Notes: generated by a model from the sequence alone, not told the origin. DNA of 64,000 nucleotides from Bacillus siamensis KCTC 13613 (GCF_000262045.1 NZ_AJVF01000037.1:162114-226113), one strand, 5' to 3'. Positions 54,717 through 64,000 are shown, counted from the stretch's first letter. Numbers and translations are program-made.

Positions 54717-54768
54717 GCGTTTATGCTACAATGACAATTAATGAGATTTTATGAAAGAAGGGACCTCT

Positions 54769-55398
54769 TTGAAGCGGGAATTCGTGATGCGCTGGACGTT
54801 TTATTTTGCCGGTCTGTTGATTTTGTCTTTCGGGGTATCTTTAACCATTAAAGGAAAAGCTCTCGGCATCAGCCCTTGGGATGCCTTTCATTATGGGCTT
54901 TTTCAGCATTTCGGGCTTTCCGTTGGCCAATGGTCCATCTTGGTCGGCGCGGTGATCGTCGTTTTAACCTGCCTGTTCACGAGGACGCTCCCGAAAATCG
55001 GCGCCATCTTGAATATGGTGCTGATGGGAATGTTTATTGATTTCTTTTCGTTTCTGCTTCCTGAGGCGCATGCTTTTTCCTTAGCAGCCGTGTTTTTCTC
55101 TTTCGGATTGCTGCTGATCGGCTGCGGCGTCGGGGTTTACGTATCAGCCGGGCTCGGTGCGGGCCCCCGGGACTCTCTGATGATGCTGATATCTGAAAAA
55201 ACGGGCTGGAACGTGCAATGGGTGCGGAACGGCATTGAGCTGACGGTTCTGGCCGCAGCCTGGACGATGGGCGGACCGATCGGAGCCGGCACGATTATTA
55301 CGGCGGTTTTGACGGGGCTGATTCTGCGCTTTTCTTTGCCGCAGTCCTCTAAACTGTTAACATATGCGATCTCAGGGCGGGCAACGTCCGTTCATTAA
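54769..55398 (+). CDS. yczE: YczE, YitT/YczE-family integral membrane protein
   Basis: Protein of 209 aa with about five helices; KGKALGISPWDAFHYGLFQHFGLS and GVYVSAGLGAGPRDSLMM are family signatures. Read from TTG at 54769 with AAAGAAGGGA ahead; an in-frame ATG at 54751 lies before that site. It is next to sfp; in B. velezensis yczE has been linked to lipopeptide (bacillomycin) production by an unknown mechanism. Confidence 0.9.
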   Translation: MKREFVMRWTFYFAGLLILSFGVSLTIKGKALGISPWDAFHYGLFQHFGLSVGQWSILVGAVIVVLTCLFTRTLPKIGAILNMVLMGMFIDFFSFLLPEAHAFSLAAVFFSFGLLLIGCGVGVYVSAGLGAGPRDSLMMLISEKTGWNVQWVRNGIELTVLAAAWTMGGPIGAGTIITAVLTGLILRFSLPQSSKLLTYAISGRATSVH

Positions 55399-55428
55399 AA
55401 ACAAAGCCGAAATGGTTTTGTTTTTTTA
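55396..55428 (+). terminator. Terminator after yczE
   Basis: AAAACAAAGCC/GGTTTTGTTTT stem followed by T7. Confidence 0.75.
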
Positions 55429-55496
55429 TTTTCGGACAGCTTGCGTCTGATATGATAGGATGGTTTTGACAATATTTGCAGACGGAGGATCTGGAC

Positions 55497-56171
55497 ATGA
55501 AGATTTACGGAGTATATATGGACCGGCCGCTTTCTCCGGAAGAAGAAGATCGGATGATGGCGGCCGTGTCCGCCAATAAGCGGGAAAAATGCCGGCGCTT
55601 TTACCATAAGGAGGATGCTCACCGCACCTTGATCGGCGATATGCTGATCCGCACCGCCGCGGGGAAGGCTTACGGACTTGATCCGGCCGCGATTTCATTC
55701 AGCGTCCAGGAATACGGAAAACCGTATATCCCCGCGCTTCCGGACATGCACTTTAACATTTCCCACTCCGGGCGCTGGGTCGTGTGTGCCGTTGATTCAA
55801 AACCGATCGGCATTGATATTGAAAAAATGAAACCCGGCACGATTGATATCGCCAAACGGTTTTTTTCGCCGACGGAATACAGTGATCTGCAAGCAAAACA
55901 CCCCGACCGGCAGACCGATTATTTTTATCACCTGTGGTCGATGAAAGAAAGCTTTATCAAACAGGCCGGAAAAGGGCTTTCCCTGCCGCTTGATTCATTC
56001 AGCGTCCGCCTCAAAGACGACGGCCATGTGTCCATTGAGCTCCCGGACGGACATGAACCTTGTTTCATCCGCACATATGATGCGGACGAGGAATATAAGC
56101 TGGCCGTTTGTGCGGCTCATCCCAATTTTTGTGACGGAATTGAGATGAAAACGTATGAAGAGCTGCGGTAA
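55497..56171 (+). CDS. sfp: Sfp, 4'-phosphopantetheinyl transferase (intact)
   Basis: Protein of 224 aa, the full length of functional Sfp (strain 168 carries a truncated allele). Mg2+/CoA residues are present: GIDIEKM (Asp107, Glu109) and WSMKESFIK (Glu151, Lys155). It loads phosphopantetheine onto the carrier domains of SrfAA-SrfAC and other NRPS/PKS. Start at 55497 behind ACGGAGGA. Monocistronic, convergent with the aminotransferase gene. Confidence 0.97.
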   Translation: MKIYGVYMDRPLSPEEEDRMMAAVSANKREKCRRFYHKEDAHRTLIGDMLIRTAAGKAYGLDPAAISFSVQEYGKPYIPALPDMHFNISHSGRWVVCAVDSKPIGIDIEKMKPGTIDIAKRFFSPTEYSDLQAKHPDRQTDYFYHLWSMKESFIKQAGKGLSLPLDSFSVRLKDDGHVSIELPDGHEPCFIRTYDADEEYKLAVCAAHPNFCDGIEMKTYEELR

Positions 56172-56177
56172 AAATAG

Positions 56178-56205
56178 AAAAAGGAGGGTGTCCCCCTCCT
56201 TTTTT
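56178..56205. terminator. Bidirectional terminator after sfp
   Basis: AAAGGAGGG/CCCTCCTTT stem with T runs on both strands. Confidence 0.88.
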
Positions 56206-56206
56206 G

Positions 56207-57517
56207 TCAGCCTGATATTTCCGCCTGTTTCTGCAGCTGCTTTGCTTCTTGATAAATTTCTTCGAACAGATCCGCGATGTGTTCTTCTTCGACGCATGAA
56301 AATGCGATTCGCAAATCCGTCTCATTGATGGATATCGTCCCGATTCCTCTTTTTTCAAGCAATGAGACTCTCAATTCACCGGCGTTTATATCTTTCAGCC
56401 GGACACACATGAAATAGCCCGAGTTAAACGGATAAGGCGTCCATACGTCTTCATAGTGCTTGTTTTCTGCAAGAACGGCTTTTACTTTGTCAGCCCGTTT
56501 TTTCATAATGTTATATTTCAGCGATTTTTCTTTCTCGTACTCCGGTGACTGCATCGCCCGCAGCATAAACGTTTGGGAAGGGTGCGGGGCGCTTGAAATC
56601 GTCCCTCTGATAATCCCTTTTGTTTTTTCCTCGAGCACGCGCAGCGCTTTTTCGCTTTTGGTGCTGTACGTAATAAAACCGACGCGGAAGCCCCACGCGT
56701 AATTTTCCTTCGTCGCGCCGTCTATTTTCACGCAAAGCACCCGGTCGTGCACTTGGGCGAGTTTGCTGAAGATGGATTCCTGAATGGCCGTTTCATCGTA
56801 AAACAGATTGTAATACGCATCGTCTACGAGCACGACAATCTCTTTGCCGGCCTCCGCCGCCTCCAAGATCACGCTGACGATTTCTGACGCTTCCTCTTCT
56901 CCCGGCGTATAGCCTGTCGGATTATTCGGGAAATTCAGCACGACAATCGCCTTCTCTTCCTGCTTTTTCAGCAGCTCGGACAGCCCTGCCGCATTAAAAC
57001 GCCCATCGTGCTGAAAGAGCGGGTACGTCTCAATAGATGCCTTGCGCCGGACACCGAAAATGAAGTTGTAATTTCCCCAATATTTATCAGGCAGAAGGAG
57101 CGTATCCCCTTCATTGACGAACAAGTCGGCGGCAATGCTCAGCCCGTGTGTCAAAGCGTTTGTCACGATCGGCGTGCTGATGTCTTTGCCGGCTAATGAA
57201 GGATTTTCGAGACGCATTTTTTTCAGCCATTCCTGTCTGAGCGGCTCTTTTCCCTGCGGCGGAGCATAATCGTAGATATCATCGGGGTTATAGGCGGACA
57301 ACGTCTCTTGAATATGGGAAAAGTGCATGGACTCCCCTTGTGAGGTGGCGATTCCGATCGTGGCATTATACTTTCCGGCCTTGGCTTTCGCTTCCGCTGA
57401 TTGCGTCAGCACCCCTTTCGGATAAAACAAATCTTTGCCCAAATCAGAAAGCATATGAAGCACGTGCGGGTTTTCTTCAGATAATGTTCTGTTCAGCTCT
57501 TTTGCTGCATCATTCAT
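56207..57517 (-). CDS. aat: Aminotransferase class I/II gene between srfAD and sfp
   Basis: PLP-dependent aminotransferase of 436 aa. Seen: NALTHGLSIAADLF, NFPNNPTGYTPGEEE, VDDAYYNLFYD, PLP lysine in IDGATKENYAWGFRVGF. The ATG at 57517 has GAAGGGATTG upstream. Genes so named (aat) sit after srfAD in B. amyloliquefaciens-type strains; the substrate is unknown. It lies downstream of the srfA terminator and needs its own promoter. Confidence 0.88.
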   Translation of the reverse strand: MNDAAKELNRTLSEENPHVLHMLSDLGKDLFYPKGVLTQSAEAKAKAGKYNATIGIATSQGESMHFSHIQETLSAYNPDDIYDYAPPQGKEPLRQEWLKKMRLENPSLAGKDISTPIVTNALTHGLSIAADLFVNEGDTLLLPDKYWGNYNFIFGVRRKASIETYPLFQHDGRFNAAGLSELLKKQEEKAIVVLNFPNNPTGYTPGEEEASEIVSVILEAAEAGKEIVVLVDDAYYNLFYDETAIQESIFSKLAQVHDRVLCVKIDGATKENYAWGFRVGFITYSTKSEKALRVLEEKTKGIIRGTISSAPHPSQTFMLRAMQSPEYEKEKSLKYNIMKKRADKVKAVLAENKHYEDVWTPYPFNSGYFMCVRLKDINAGELRVSLLEKRGIGTISINETDLRIAFSCVEEEHIADLFEEIYQEAKQLQKQAEISG

Positions 57518-57604
57518 GTACGACAATCCCTTCAAAATTATATTCCATCAAATCATAACATAAAATTTTTGATAAATGAGAAAACGATCGGGCAGATTTT
57601 GTTA

Positions 57605-57633
57605 CAAAAAACAGACAGCGAATGCTGTCTGTC
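57605..57633 (-). terminator. Terminator of the srfA operon
   Basis: ACAGACAGC/GCTGTCTGT stem followed by six T on the minus strand, just after srfAD. Confidence 0.88.
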
Positions 57634-57638
57634 ATAAC

Positions 57639-58370
57639 CTATAACAATTGGCCTGCAGTGCTCCTGTTAATAATCTCATAGATTCGTTCCGCCACTTTTG
57701 CAGTTTCACTTAATATGAACATGTGGCCGTCCGAAAACTCGTGAAATACGGGATTTGCGGCCCATTTTTTCCATCCGTCCGCATCTTTGATACATTTTTT
57801 ATCCTTCCGCCCATTAAAAATATGGACGGGTGATTGAATGGTGTGAAGATCAGACGGCCGGAAGCTTTCAAGCGCACGGTAGTCGGATCTGAAAGAAGGC
57901 AGGAAAAATGACATGACCTCCTTATTTTCCACTAACTCCTGCGGCATTCCGCCAAGCTCGATAATATGGGCGAGAAATTTTTCATCATCAAGATGAGAAA
58001 CCTTTTTTCTTTCCGCATGCGGCGGCTGAATGGCTGAGATGATCACGGCCTCAGGGTAAATGCCTTCCCGCTCCAGCTTTTGCGCCAGCCTGAAAGCGAC
58101 CATGCCTCCCATACTGTGCCCGAACAGCACAAACGGACGGTCAGGACGGAGATTCAGCTCCTGCTTGTACAAGCTGACGAGCTGTTCAAAATCCTCAACG
58201 GCGGACATTTGATTTGTCCCGTGTCCAGGCGGTTCCGCGGCAAGCATCTCACATTCACCTTGGAGATAGGTGTGGAGCGGGCGGAATGATGCTGAATAGC
58301 CTCCTGCGAACGGAAAACAGATGAGCTGCGTTTTTTCTGTGGTATCGAACGATTTAAAGAGCTGGACCAT
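57639..58370 (-). CDS. srfAD: SrfAD, external type II thioesterase of surfactin synthesis
   Basis: Alpha/beta hydrolase of 243 aa: [13 protein letters not shown], the nucleophile motif [11 protein letters not shown] near residue 86, and a C-terminal Asp/His ([10 protein letters not shown]). It clears misprimed carrier domains and helps initiation. SD AAAGGAGG; 18 bp after srfAC. Confidence 0.97.
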   Translation of the reverse strand: MVQLFKSFDTTEKTQLICFPFAGGYSASFRPLHTYLQGECEMLAAEPPGHGTNQMSAVEDFEQLVSLYKQELNLRPDRPFVLFGHSMGGMVAFRLAQKLEREGIYPEAVIISAIQPPHAERKKVSHLDDEKFLAHIIELGGMPQELVENKEVMSFFLPSFRSDYRALESFRPSDLHTIQSPVHIFNGRKDKKCIKDADGWKKWAANPVFHEFSDGHMFILSETAKVAERIYEIINRSTAGQLL

Positions 58371-58388
58371 TAGCGGCTTCCTCCTTTT

Positions 58389-61300
58389 CTATCGTGAAGT
58401 TGTCAGCTTCAGATGTTCATTTCTTAGGAATTCGAGCAAAAATGCCGCATTCCTTTCGAGACATTCACCCTGAAGCATTTCTGCGTGAGTGCCGCAGCCT
58501 TTTTTCACACGGTATTCACCTGCCGTAGCTTCCTCCCACGAAGCGAGCCACGGCGGCATCGCAAAGTCCGGTTCTGATGTTAATAGATCTATGTCCGCAT
58601 TGACGGTGCCGGTGCTGACGGCATGCACGAAATAAGAATAAAATGCATTTGTTTTTTTGGCGAGTCCTTCTTTGACGGCTTCGTTATTCAGTGCTTCATT
58701 GTCCCTGTTTACCTTCATCAGCGCCTCGACATCACTTTCTACTGTGCGGCCTTCCAAGTCGCTGACGCCTTGTTTTTTATAGGAATCAACCATGATCAGC
58801 CGCTCCACTTTACGTCCTTCGGCTTCAAGCCGTTTGGCGGTTTCAAAGGCAAGCGTGCATCCTGCCGAGTATCCGAACAGCTTGACCGGGCCTTCCGGCT
58901 GCAGCTGATTGATCAGCTCTGTGTAGCGTTCGATACGGCTGTCTTCCTCGATAAAATCGAACGCGCAGATTCTATAGCCGGACAGATGTTTTGCCAGCGG
59001 CTGGTACATCAGCCCGTAACCGAGAACAGGCGGGAACGCAAACAGTGTGTCAGACTGATTTTTATTCATGATGGTGAGGTCTTTCATCCCTTTTTCTTCA
59101 CCGTGAATCAGATAATCGGCAATGCCTGCGATTGTCGGCGCTTCGAACAACAGCTTCACCGGGATATCCGTACCGAGCTCTTTTTTAATACGGGACGCAG
59201 CCGTCATCGCTTTTAAAGAGTGCCCGCCGAGTGCAAAGAAATCATCATGAATGCCTATCTGCTGTCTGCCAAGAATTTCGGACCAGATGTGTGCAATCGT
59301 TTCTTCCGTCGCATTTCGGGGCCCAATCCATTCTTTCGCCAGCTGAGCGGGATCAGGTTTTGGCAGCATCCGTTTATTGACCTTCCCATTTGTCGTTAAA
59401 GGAAGCTCCTCTAAGAAAGTAAAAGTTTGCGGCACCATGTAAGCAGGAAGCTGTTTTTTCAGGTGCCCTTTTACGTCTTCAGCTGACAGCTGCGCCCGGT
59501 TCACGAGGTAGGCGTTGATTGATGCATCTCCAGACTCATTGCGGGCAACAACAACAACCGCATCTTTCACACCCGGGTATTCCTGCAGCTGCTTTTCAAT
59601 TTCTTCAAGCTCGATCCGGTGTCCGCGAATTTTGACCTGATCGTCAATTCGACCGGCGTATTCAATCGTCCCATCCGGCAGCCAGCGTGCCAAATCCCCT
59701 GTGCGGTAAAGCGTTTCTCCCGGCTTGAACGGGTTTGGGATAAACATTTGCTCCGTCAGATCATGACGGTTCAGATACCCTTTTGATACACCCATTCCGC
59801 TGATGCACAGTTCACCGACAGCTCCAAATGGCTGAAGCTGATTTTGCTCGTTAAGAATATAAACACTGGCATTGCTGATCGGCTTTCCGATCGGCAATGA
59901 AGAGATGGAATCCGGTAAATCATGCACGACGTGAGCTGTCGCAAACACTGTTCCCTCAGTCGGCCCGTAGCAATTAATCAGCTTGCCCGGCCCCATGATC
60001 TTAAGCGCTTTTCTGACGTGAGGCACAGACGCGCGCTCACCTCCGAATAACACGCAGCGAAGCCCCCTCAGCCAATCCTCTCCCGCATCGGTGAGAAGGT
60101 TGAAAAGTGCAGTCGTCGCAAACATGACATTGACATTCTCCTGCCGGATCAAGTCAGTCAGCCGTTCTGTATCAAGCAGTGTCTGTTCATCTGCGATAAT
60201 GAGCCGTGCCGCATTCAGTATTGACGCGTAGAAATCAAAGGTAAATGCGTCAAAGGCGTAATTCGAAACAGATAAGAACGTATCTTGTTCAGAAAATGCC
60301 ATGTAATCTACATGCTTGACCAATCCTTGTATATTGGCATGAGTGGTGATATTGCCCTTCGGCTTTCCGGTTGTGCCGGACGTATACATAATATATGCCG
60401 GATCATCGGGTTCAATTGCGGCTGCAGGGTCGCTTGCCTGCTCTTCGAACCGTGCAGGATCATCAATGAAGAGTGTTGTTCCTGTATACGGCAGCTGATC
60501 CGCTTTTTCTTTCATCTCCTGATGTGTCAGCAGACAGGCTGCCGCACTGTCAGTCAGCATATACGAGATTCGGTCCTCCGGCAGCTTCGGATCAACCGGG
60601 AGATAAGCCGCTCCTGCTTTTAATACGCCGAGAATGCCGATCACCAGTTCAAGCGAGCGCTTCGTGTACAACGCGACAACGGAGCCTTTACCCGCACCTT
60701 GCTTTTGCAAACGGCGTGCAAGGCGGTTCGCTTCCTCATCTAATTCGCGATAGGAAAGAGTCTGGCCGGAATACGTAAGCGCCGGCGCATCAGGATGAAC
60801 ATTCACCGCCTCTTTGAACCAATCCGTCAGAGGCTTCGCCTCATGGTTTTGAGCAGGCGGGTTTAAGCCTGTAAGCAGAAACTCTCTTTCCTTTTCATCA
60901 ACAAGACTGATCGTATGAACAGGCTGATCCGGCTTCTGGATGAGCTGCTGAATCGCTGTGAGAAGCTGTGATTTTAAGCGCTGGATAAATGCCTCATCAA
61001 ACACATTCTCATTATAGGCAAGCTTAATCAGCATCTCGTCTCCCGGGGAAGCCATCAGGTTGAGATCATAATTCGACTTCTCAAAAACATGGACATCCTC
61101 CATTTCAAAGCCGTTTTCATTGTTTTCTTCATTTTTTGCATCCTGAAGCGGATAATTTTCAAACACAATGATGTGGTCAATCAGCTTTGGCTGATCGGCC
61201 TGGCTTTGGATGTCATAGAGCGGCACGTATTGATGCGGCTCAGACTGCAGCGATTGTTCCTGCAGCTGCTTGAGCAATCCGTTAAATGTGGTATCCTCAG

Positions 61301-62225
61301 ACAGTTTCACCCGCCTCGGGACAACATTGATAAACAGCCCGACCATATGTTCAACGCCTTTGATTTCTGCGGGACGCCCGGAAACGACTGTGCCGAAGAT
61401 CAAATCGCCGGACTGCTGGTAGCGGCTGATTAATACACTCCACACTGCCTGCAGCGCCGTACTCAAAGTGGTATGCTGTGATTTTGCAAGCTCGTTAAAC
61501 GCCTTTGTGTCCGCCTCCGGCAGTGAGAAGAGCAGCTCTTTCGGCTCATAGCCGTCCTTTTGCTTCTTTCTTTGCTCCGCAAATGTCGTTTGTCCTTCAA
61601 ATTCCTCTAAGTACTCGCGCCAGTAATGCAGTGATGCTTGTTTATCCTGCTTTTCAAGCCACTTGATATAGTCCTTATATGGTTTGACCGGCGGCAGGCT
61701 GTATGGCTTTTGTTCGCGCAGGGCATTGTATACCTTAAACAGATCCTGCACGACGATGCCAAAGCACCAGCCGTCCAAAATCATGTGATGATAGCTCCAC
61801 ACCCATTCAAAGCTTTCTTCAGCTTTTTTAAAAATAGCCGCACGCATTGGGATATCCCGCGTCAAATCAAACCCCTTGATCTTATCCTGTTCTTTGTATT
61901 CATTGATTTTGGCTGCTTGCTCGCTGCCCGGTAAGTGTGCCAGATCGATTTCTTCTATCTGAAACTGCCGTTTTTTCAATACGACTTGGACCGGCCTTTT
62001 TACTTTTTCGTGAATGAACACGGTACGAAATACATCGTACCGGTCCATGATCACATTCATGCTTTCTTCAAGGCATTTGATATTCAAGCTGCCTTTTACT
62101 TTCATTGTCATTTGTTCGATATAAAAGCTTTGGCCGGGATTCAGGAGAGTATGAAACAGCATTCCCTCCTGCATTGGCGACAAATAATACATGTCCTGAA
62201 CTTGATCTTTTTTGAACTGGCTCAT
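58389..62225 (-). CDS. srfAC: SrfAC, surfactin synthetase subunit 3 (C-A-T-TE)
   Basis: Protein of 1278 aa, the termination module adding L-Leu7. Condensation domain about 10-450 with SYHHMILDGW near 145; adenylation domain about 460-960 with A3 YIMYTSGTTGKPKGN near 615, FDAFTF (A4) and NCYGPTEGTVF (A5), residues that fit the Leu pocket code of SrfA-C; T domain LGGHSL near 1000 with the phosphopantetheine Ser; TE domain about 1050-1278 with nucleophile motif FGYSAGCTLAFE near 1117, which cyclises the lipopeptide. Confidence 0.97.
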   Translation of the reverse strand: MSQFKKDQVQDMYYLSPMQEGMLFHTLLNPGQSFYIEQMTMKVKGSLNIKCLEESMNVIMDRYDVFRTVFIHEKVKRPVQVVLKKRQFQIEEIDLAHLPGSEQAAKINEYKEQDKIKGFDLTRDIPMRAAIFKKAEESFEWVWSYHHMILDGWCFGIVVQDLFKVYNALREQKPYSLPPVKPYKDYIKWLEKQDKQASLHYWREYLEEFEGQTTFAEQRKKQKDGYEPKELLFSLPEADTKAFNELAKSQHTTLSTALQAVWSVLISRYQQSGDLIFGTVVSGRPAEIKGVEHMVGLFINVVPRRVKLSEDTTFNGLLKQLQEQSLQSEPHQYVPLYDIQSQADQPKLIDHIIVFENYPLQDAKNEENNENGFEMEDVHVFEKSNYDLNLMASPGDEMLIKLAYNENVFDEAFIQRLKSQLLTAIQQLIQKPDQPVHTISLVDEKEREFLLTGLNPPAQNHEAKPLTDWFKEAVNVHPDAPALTYSGQTLSYRELDEEANRLARRLQKQGAGKGSVVALYTKRSLELVIGILGVLKAGAAYLPVDPKLPEDRISYMLTDSAAACLLTHQEMKEKADQLPYTGTTLFIDDPARFEEQASDPAAAIEPDDPAYIMYTSGTTGKPKGNITTHANIQGLVKHVDYMAFSEQDTFLSVSNYAFDAFTFDFYASILNAARLIIADEQTLLDTERLTDLIRQENVNVMFATTALFNLLTDAGEDWLRGLRCVLFGGERASVPHVRKALKIMGPGKLINCYGPTEGTVFATAHVVHDLPDSISSLPIGKPISNASVYILNEQNQLQPFGAVGELCISGMGVSKGYLNRHDLTEQMFIPNPFKPGETLYRTGDLARWLPDGTIEYAGRIDDQVKIRGHRIELEEIEKQLQEYPGVKDAVVVVARNESGDASINAYLVNRAQLSAEDVKGHLKKQLPAYMVPQTFTFLEELPLTTNGKVNKRMLPKPDPAQLAKEWIGPRNATEETIAHIWSEILGRQQIGIHDDFFALGGHSLKAMTAASRIKKELGTDIPVKLLFEAPTIAGIADYLIHGEEKGMKDLTIMNKNQSDTLFAFPPVLGYGLMYQPLAKHLSGYRICAFDFIEEDSRIERYTELINQLQPEGPVKLFGYSAGCTLAFETAKRLEAEGRKVERLIMVDSYKKQGVSDLEGRTVESDVEALMKVNRDNEALNNEAVKEGLAKKTNAFYSYFVHAVSTGTVNADIDLLTSEPDFAMPPWLASWEEATAGEYRVKKGCGTHAEMLQGECLERNAAFLLEFLRNEHLKLTTSR

Positions 62226-62259
62226 CTGCTCCGCTCCCCCCTTCTGTTAACTGTTTTTG

Positions 62260-64000
62260 TCACGTTAAATTCTCCTCAAGCATGTCAAAGATGTCTCCCA
62301 TTTCATCCATCTCCAGATCCTGCGCGCTGAAGTCGCTCGGCGTAAATTCTTTCTCCTCTTTGGCCGTGCAATGGCGGATGATCATTAAGAGGTTTTCTTT
62401 AAATCGCTGCATCTGTGCTTCGACTGTGCTTCTTTCATATTCTTCCTGATTGTATGAGCAGGAAATGACGAAGCGGCCGCCTGTAACCATCCCGCTGAAG
62501 CTCAGTGCGTATAACGCCTCTGACTCTTCGCTGACTTGACGTCCCATATCATATGGAGACGGTTCAAACCATTCAGTTTTCACTTCATTGTCAAACTGCC
62601 CTAGGTAGTTAAAACTGATTTCAGGCGTGACGCCTTTTTCTGTTTCATCGGATGACAGATACCGGAGAATCCCGTATCCTACGCCTTTATCAGGAACGCG
62701 CCGCACCGTCTCTTTTACCGTTTTAATGACGGAAGAGACGCCGTCTTCCTTGCTGATCTGCAGAATCAACGGATATTGGGCCGTAAACCAGCCGACCGTC
62801 CGTGAAATATTGACATTCGGTATGATTTCTTCCCGGCCGTGTCCTTCTAAGTTGATGCCGACTTTACCGTTTTCCGTCCATTCACCGATTGTTAAGCCGA
62901 GCGCGCTAAGCAGAATGTCGTTGATTTCCGTTCCGTACGGATGATGAACATCTGTAAGCAGCTGCGCCGTTTCTTCCTCGGTTAGTTCACATTTCACGGC
63001 CGCCGTATGTTTGACGAGCCGTTTTGTCGGCTCATGGTCTTTCGGCAGCGGCTGGAGTTCTTCTGCATCTGCCTGCGCCCAATAATCCGCCTGCTTCTTC
63101 AGCTCTTCTGATTGCGCAAACGTGCTCAGCGCCTCTGCCCAATCCTTAAAGGAGTGGGTTTTCTGCGGAAGGACGATGCTGTTTTGCTGCTGCGCCTGTT
63201 TATAACCTGAAGCGAAATCCTCAAGCAAAATTCTCCATGAAACCCCGTCCACGACGAGATGGTGAACCGCAATTAACAGATGATCGCCTTGTTCTGTCCG
63301 ATATTGCTCTGCTTTTAACAGCGGGCCGTTCTTCAGATCAAGACTGCCCTGAAGCTGATCGGCAAGCCGCTGAATCTGGCTTTTCAGCATGTCTTCGTCT
63401 GTTCCGTACAGATCAACGATTTCAAAGCTTGCCTTGCATTCACTGACAGGGAGGTATGTCTGAATGATGCCTTCCCTTTCTTCACGATAAACCATCCGCA
63501 GTGCATCATGGTGTTCCATCAATGCTTGCAGGGTTCTTTCCACCAGAACCGGATCAAAGCCGTCTTTTGCGTGAAGCATGACGGATTGGTTCCAATGGTG
63601 TTTGTCCGTAAAGTTTTTCTCAAAGAACCAGCGCTGGATCGGCGTTAATTCCGCTTCGCCTTCGACAGGTCCCTGGTCGGCCTGCTTGCCTTCCGTCCGC
63701 TCCACGTAAGAGACGAGCTCTTCAATGGTCGGATGCTGGAAGAGATCTTTCATCTCCAGCTTGTAGCCGTGCTGATTCAGGCGGCTCGCCATTTGAATGC
63801 CTTTGATCGAGTCGCCGCCGAGCGTGAAGAAATTATCGCTTACGCCGATCTGATCCAGTCCGAGCACTTCCTGCCAAATGTCAGAAAGCAGCGTCTCCAT
63901 CTCCGTTTCCGGCGCTTTGTACGCGGCGCTTCCCGCCTCAATGTCCGGCGCCGGCAGGGCTTTTTTGTCAATCTTTCCGTTTGCGGTGACCGGAAGCTCG
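62260..64000 (-). CDS. srfAB: SrfAB, surfactin synthetase subunit 2, C-terminal part
   Basis: Open at the right edge of the window; 580 codons are seen. They start with the A10 motif NGKIDKKALP of the last adenylation domain, then a T domain (NFFTLGGDSIKGIQ) and a full epimerisation domain: E1-type LTPIQRWFFEK, HHLVVDGVSWRILLED, LEGHGREEI, GWFTAQYP and FNYLGQFD. This domain makes D-Leu6. The tail (EDLEMDEMGDIFDMLEENLT) looks like a docking helix for SrfAC. 34 bp separate it from srfAC. Confidence 0.97.
   Translation of the reverse strand, partial: ELPVTANGKIDKKALPAPDIEAGSAAYKAPETEMETLLSDIWQEVLGLDQIGVSDNFFTLGGDSIKGIQMASRLNQHGYKLEMKDLFQHPTIEELVSYVERTEGKQADQGPVEGEAELTPIQRWFFEKNFTDKHHWNQSVMLHAKDGFDPVLVERTLQALMEHHDALRMVYREEREGIIQTYLPVSECKASFEIVDLYGTDEDMLKSQIQRLADQLQGSLDLKNGPLLKAEQYRTEQGDHLLIAVHHLVVDGVSWRILLEDFASGYKQAQQQNSIVLPQKTHSFKDWAEALSTFAQSEELKKQADYWAQADAEELQPLPKDHEPTKRLVKHTAAVKCELTEEETAQLLTDVHHPYGTEINDILLSALGLTIGEWTENGKVGINLEGHGREEIIPNVNISRTVGWFTAQYPLILQISKEDGVSSVIKTVKETVRRVPDKGVGYGILRYLSSDETEKGVTPEISFNYLGQFDNEVKTEWFEPSPYDMGRQVSEESEALYALSFSGMVTGGRFVISCSYNQEEYERSTVEAQMQRFKENLLMIIRHCTAKEEKEFTPSDFSAQDLEMDEMGDIFDMLEENLT

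Noticed and set aside
55466..55490. TTGACA just before sfp as a -35 box
   Set aside because: It is too close to the ATG (55497) to have a -10 and leader; TATGAT at 55451-55456 is a better -10 but has no clear -35.
58623..59216. Plus-strand open frame of 197 codons opposite srfAC
   Set aside because: Shadow of the NRPS gene; no ribosome site, no recognisable domain.
62260..64000. comS inside srfAB
   Set aside because: In B. subtilis comS lies in an earlier module of srfAB; the part of srfAB seen here is only the end of an A domain, T and epimerisation domains, and no ComS-like frame was seen.

Overview
The window comes from a Firmicute of the Bacillus subtilis group and looks most like the B. 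amyloliquefaciens / B. velezensis branch. Gene content and order follow, in reverse orientation, the B. subtilis 168 segment from srfA to the kip operon (srfAB-srfAC-srfAD ... sfp-yczE-tcyCBA-bsd-dtpT-yclG-gerK-yclHIJK-rapC-phrC-thrD-yclNOPQ-ycnBCDE-gab-glcU-gdh-ycnIJKL-mtl-ycsDEFGI-kip). Protein lengths and signature motifs fit those orthologues closely. All gene names come from recognising the proteins and the gene order; no database search was run.

Layout from the left. 1-3.6 kb: 5-oxoproline (pyroglutamate) operon ycsF-ycsG-ycsI-kipI-kipA (minus), with a control region carrying several dyads and a cre-like site. 3.8-8.5 kb: HAD phosphatase ycsE, an unnamed 54-aa gene, FabZ-like ycsD, and the mannitol operon mtlA-mtlF-mtlD with an MtlR-type dyad, promoter and cre. 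8.5-11.9 kb: ycnL, and the copper-uptake operon ycnK-ycnJ-ycnI. 11.9-18.1 kb: spore glucose dehydrogenase pair glcU-gdh and the GABA genes gabT-gabD with the regulator gabR. 18.1-22.1 kb: ArsR regulator yczG, oxidative/thiol-stress genes ycnE-ycnD, TetR regulator ycnC and MFS pump ycnB. 22.1-25.8 kb: petrobactin uptake yclNOPQ with a Fur box. 26.1-31.4 kb: aspartokinase thrD, a 32-aa sporulation-type protein with a SigK-like promoter, the quorum cassette rapC-phrC (CSF peptide ERGMT) with a ComA box, and two-component system yclJK. 31.6-33.7 kb: ABC exporter yclI-yclH.

33.8-40.5 kb is the clearest departure from B. subtilis 168 order. A complete seven-gene yxeK-yxeL-yxeM-yxeN-yxeO-yxeP-yxeQ-type operon (S-(2-succino)cysteine / modified-cysteine salvage) sits between yclH and gerKB, which are adjacent in strain 168. 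40.6-48.6 kb: germinant receptor gerKA-gerKC-gerKB, yczF, beta-helix protein yclG and the di/tripeptide transporter dtpT. 48.6-54.7 kb: phenolic-acid decarboxylase operon bsdBCD-yclD with its LysR regulator bsdA, and the cystine ABC transporter tcyABC. 54.7-64 kb: yczE, an intact sfp, a PLP aminotransferase gene in place of the B. subtilis ycxA-D genes, and the 3' end of the surfactin synthetase operon (end of srfAB, srfAC, srfAD).

No tRNA, rRNA, CRISPR array, insertion sequence or prophage was seen. I did not find an entirely new system. The most useful leads are the relocated yxe operon, the layered control region of ycsF, the two very small genes, the divergent Nramp-like transporter in the 5-oxoproline operon, and the altered sfp-srfAD interval.
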